Assembly: GCA_945910005.1 (NCBI GenBank)
Contig: OX246740.1
Span: forward strand, 2,852,736-2,916,735
DNA from: Isoperla grammatica
Taxonomy: Eukaryota > Arthropoda > Insecta > Plecoptera > Perlodidae
Direction: 5' to 3'
Length of the DNA stretch: 64,000 nt
Within the stretch, counting starts at the first letter, position 1. Each line of letters opens with the position of its first letter. Under the pieces are notes generated by a model that saw only the letters and a program-made list of their open reading frames with translations, ran no database searches and had not been told where the DNA came from. A program made the translations under genes and the position numbers. Of the stretch, positions 62,401-64,000 are shown in pieces.

Positions 62401-64000
62401 AATTTTGACTGAAGATTTTTCTATGGTAATTGCTCAGTCATAAGGCGAATGCTGGGATTGAGTCAATTCCTTCCCAAGTATCCAAACATCCACAGGGGCA
62501 CTCCAGGTAAAGCTGGTTTACTCCGCCCTATAGCAGGGATTCCTTCATATTAATTGTTACTTTTATAACTGAATAGGATAGACATTAAATAAATAAAATA
62601 AATAAATAAATAATGGGACTCATAATTACGGTTTTTGTTTACAGACCTAAAGACCGGCTCACAGTAATTTAATTATTCCTTGATGGTTTCACTATTGCGT
62701 ACGGAATGAGCAAGGTCTGTCTATACATCCCGTGTCTACTGCTCGTCGAACTCTGGCTTCGATGTTTACCAAGCCTCTGCTAGGGGATTGACGGACCGCA
62801 CAGTTTGCAACAGGGTGCATTGTTGTCCGATGGATAGGGCGATAAAAGGAATGGAAATCAAATACGCGAATTAAATAAATAAATTTAAAAATCATATAAC
62901 TATTTTACGTGCAACACAGACTCAAGTAACAACGTAGATATAAATTAGACATATCGCTACGTGTCTCACAATGACCCCTTCGCTTAGTGTCTAAAATAGA
63001 CATGGAAATGCGGTCGGTATTTAAAGTCATCTATCAGGGATTCAGAAGTTGAACAGAAGTCAATTTCAGAAACAGAAATTGTCAACAATTAAGGCTCGCG
63101 TTCCAACAATGTACCGAGACTTATTATTACCGGCTACTGTGTTGTTTGTTTCCACAGCAAGGAGATCGAACTTTTGTTTGGTTTTTAAAACCAAATACTG
63201 TATTATACAACCTATCGGTTGCTGAAACTATTATTTCAGCTTAACTTTCAGATTCAAATTGTCTTTTTCTGCGCTGGGCTCAAGGTAAAGAATTGGTACA
63301 GGGTATAGCTCTGCCTTCCGTACGAGGAAAAGGAATGATGTGACGGGGAAGGTTCAAGTTCATATTCACTTAGGGATACATTCTATTCACAATATTCACA
63401 ATGAGTGGAGAATATACTATATAGCTTATTATACTTGAAATTGTTTGGTTAGGCTGATCAGGTAAATGATTATGTTTCATAATTAGCAACGTGGCTTATC
63501 GAGACGATGAGGGTGTGCTACACGAAGATGAACGAACACGATGCCCAAGCCAGGAGTTGAAGAAGTTCAGAACCTTTTGGGTCAACACTTACTAGATCAA
63601 CGCCTAATTGACCAGGGCTACCGCACCAGGTAAAGTAGGTATTGTAAGGTTATTTAACTAACCTTACTTTACCTAAATCACCACTGATCAAATGATTTCC
63701 AAGAATGGATGCACGCTGCAAGGTCAGTATATAAATATATATATATAGGTACCACTAGTCTAACACGACACTATAGCTCAAGATTGCATCACATTTTAGT
63801 GGACCATACGAACGAACCACACACAGACATACTGATCTAAGAACCGCCAAATACTCAAACATCCCAATGTATGTCAAACAGATGATAATATTAGGCCTAT
63901 AAAACAATATTTTAAGATGTCTAAAAAATAAAACGCCCCTCAAAACTGATACGTTTGTAATTAAATATTGTTATGACAATTTAATTTATATTTTTCTCAC
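59456..64000. other. distal part, repeats only; upstream ebony exons not found
   Basis: Contains a 24-bp inverted pair around ACTGGCCACGCCGTA (60395-60418 and 60697-60720), C/T-rich runs near 61856-61880, a SINE-like GGTTCGATTACGG box near 62381, the dispersed repeat at 62445-62550, and a SINE-like block at 63270-63350. Frames up to 99 codons (60457-60756) have no recognised motif. No Ebony N-terminal exon was recognised. Confidence 0.4.

Overview
The window reads as nuclear DNA of an arthropod, almost certainly an insect. It is AT-rich, has short coding exons with GT/AG splice sites and very large introns, and is crowded with transposable elements. The only host gene I can support is the 3' three quarters or more of ebony (beta-alanyl amine / N-beta-alanyldopamine synthetase) on the minus strand. 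Eleven exons from 57377 down to 7039 join in frame with consistent splice phases and encode about 736 residues: most of the adenylation domain, the carrier domain with its serine motif, and the complete C-terminal amine-selecting domain to the stop. The first exons lie beyond the right edge or were not recognised. A lineage below insect cannot be fixed from this sequence.

The most striking object is in the 18-kb intron between ebony exons at 30580-30776 and 12391-12577. A 17.1-kb element at 13074-30195 is flanked by a 6-bp target duplication (GTAAGG), starts 5'-AG, and encodes a protein-primed family-B DNA polymerase, which together mark a Polinton/Maverick. It is not a normal Polinton. It is one end of a Polinton (terminus, subterminal iterated repeats, polB, polB promoter region) present twice as a near-perfect head-to-head palindrome whose arms meet at a 4-base centre (20892-20895). 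I found no integrase, packaging ATPase, protease or capsid gene. The left polB (15370-19158) is an intact 1262-codon frame. The right polB is identical until a 1471-bp non-autonomous hAT element (perfect 16-bp TIRs, 8-bp duplication) splits it at 26252-27722. The layout resembles the palindromic snap-back or defective genomes known from protein-primed replicons such as adenoviruses, here captured as a chromosomal insertion.

Layout. 1-7000: downstream of ebony, with a TIR element (11-508) and an older 3.0-kb palindromic element (3170-6178) built from about 310-bp repeats. 7039-12577: seven 3' ebony exons with small hairpin elements in the introns. 13074-30195: the palindromic Polinton. 30580-30776: an ebony exon. 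30777-49234: an 18.5-kb intron holding a hAT MITE, simple repeats, a LINE with a second LINE nested in its 3' UTR, and a MITE-within-MITE. 49235-57377: four ebony exons plus a 3.6-kb TIR element (52877-56460) that carries the same 310-bp repeat family and a second repeat of about 360 bp. 57378-64000: short TIR and SINE-like repeats, with no gene recognised.

The elements and the gene interact mainly by position. The ebony primary transcript must run through the Polinton palindrome, so it would contain two complementary 7.8-kb arms capable of forming a very long hairpin RNA.
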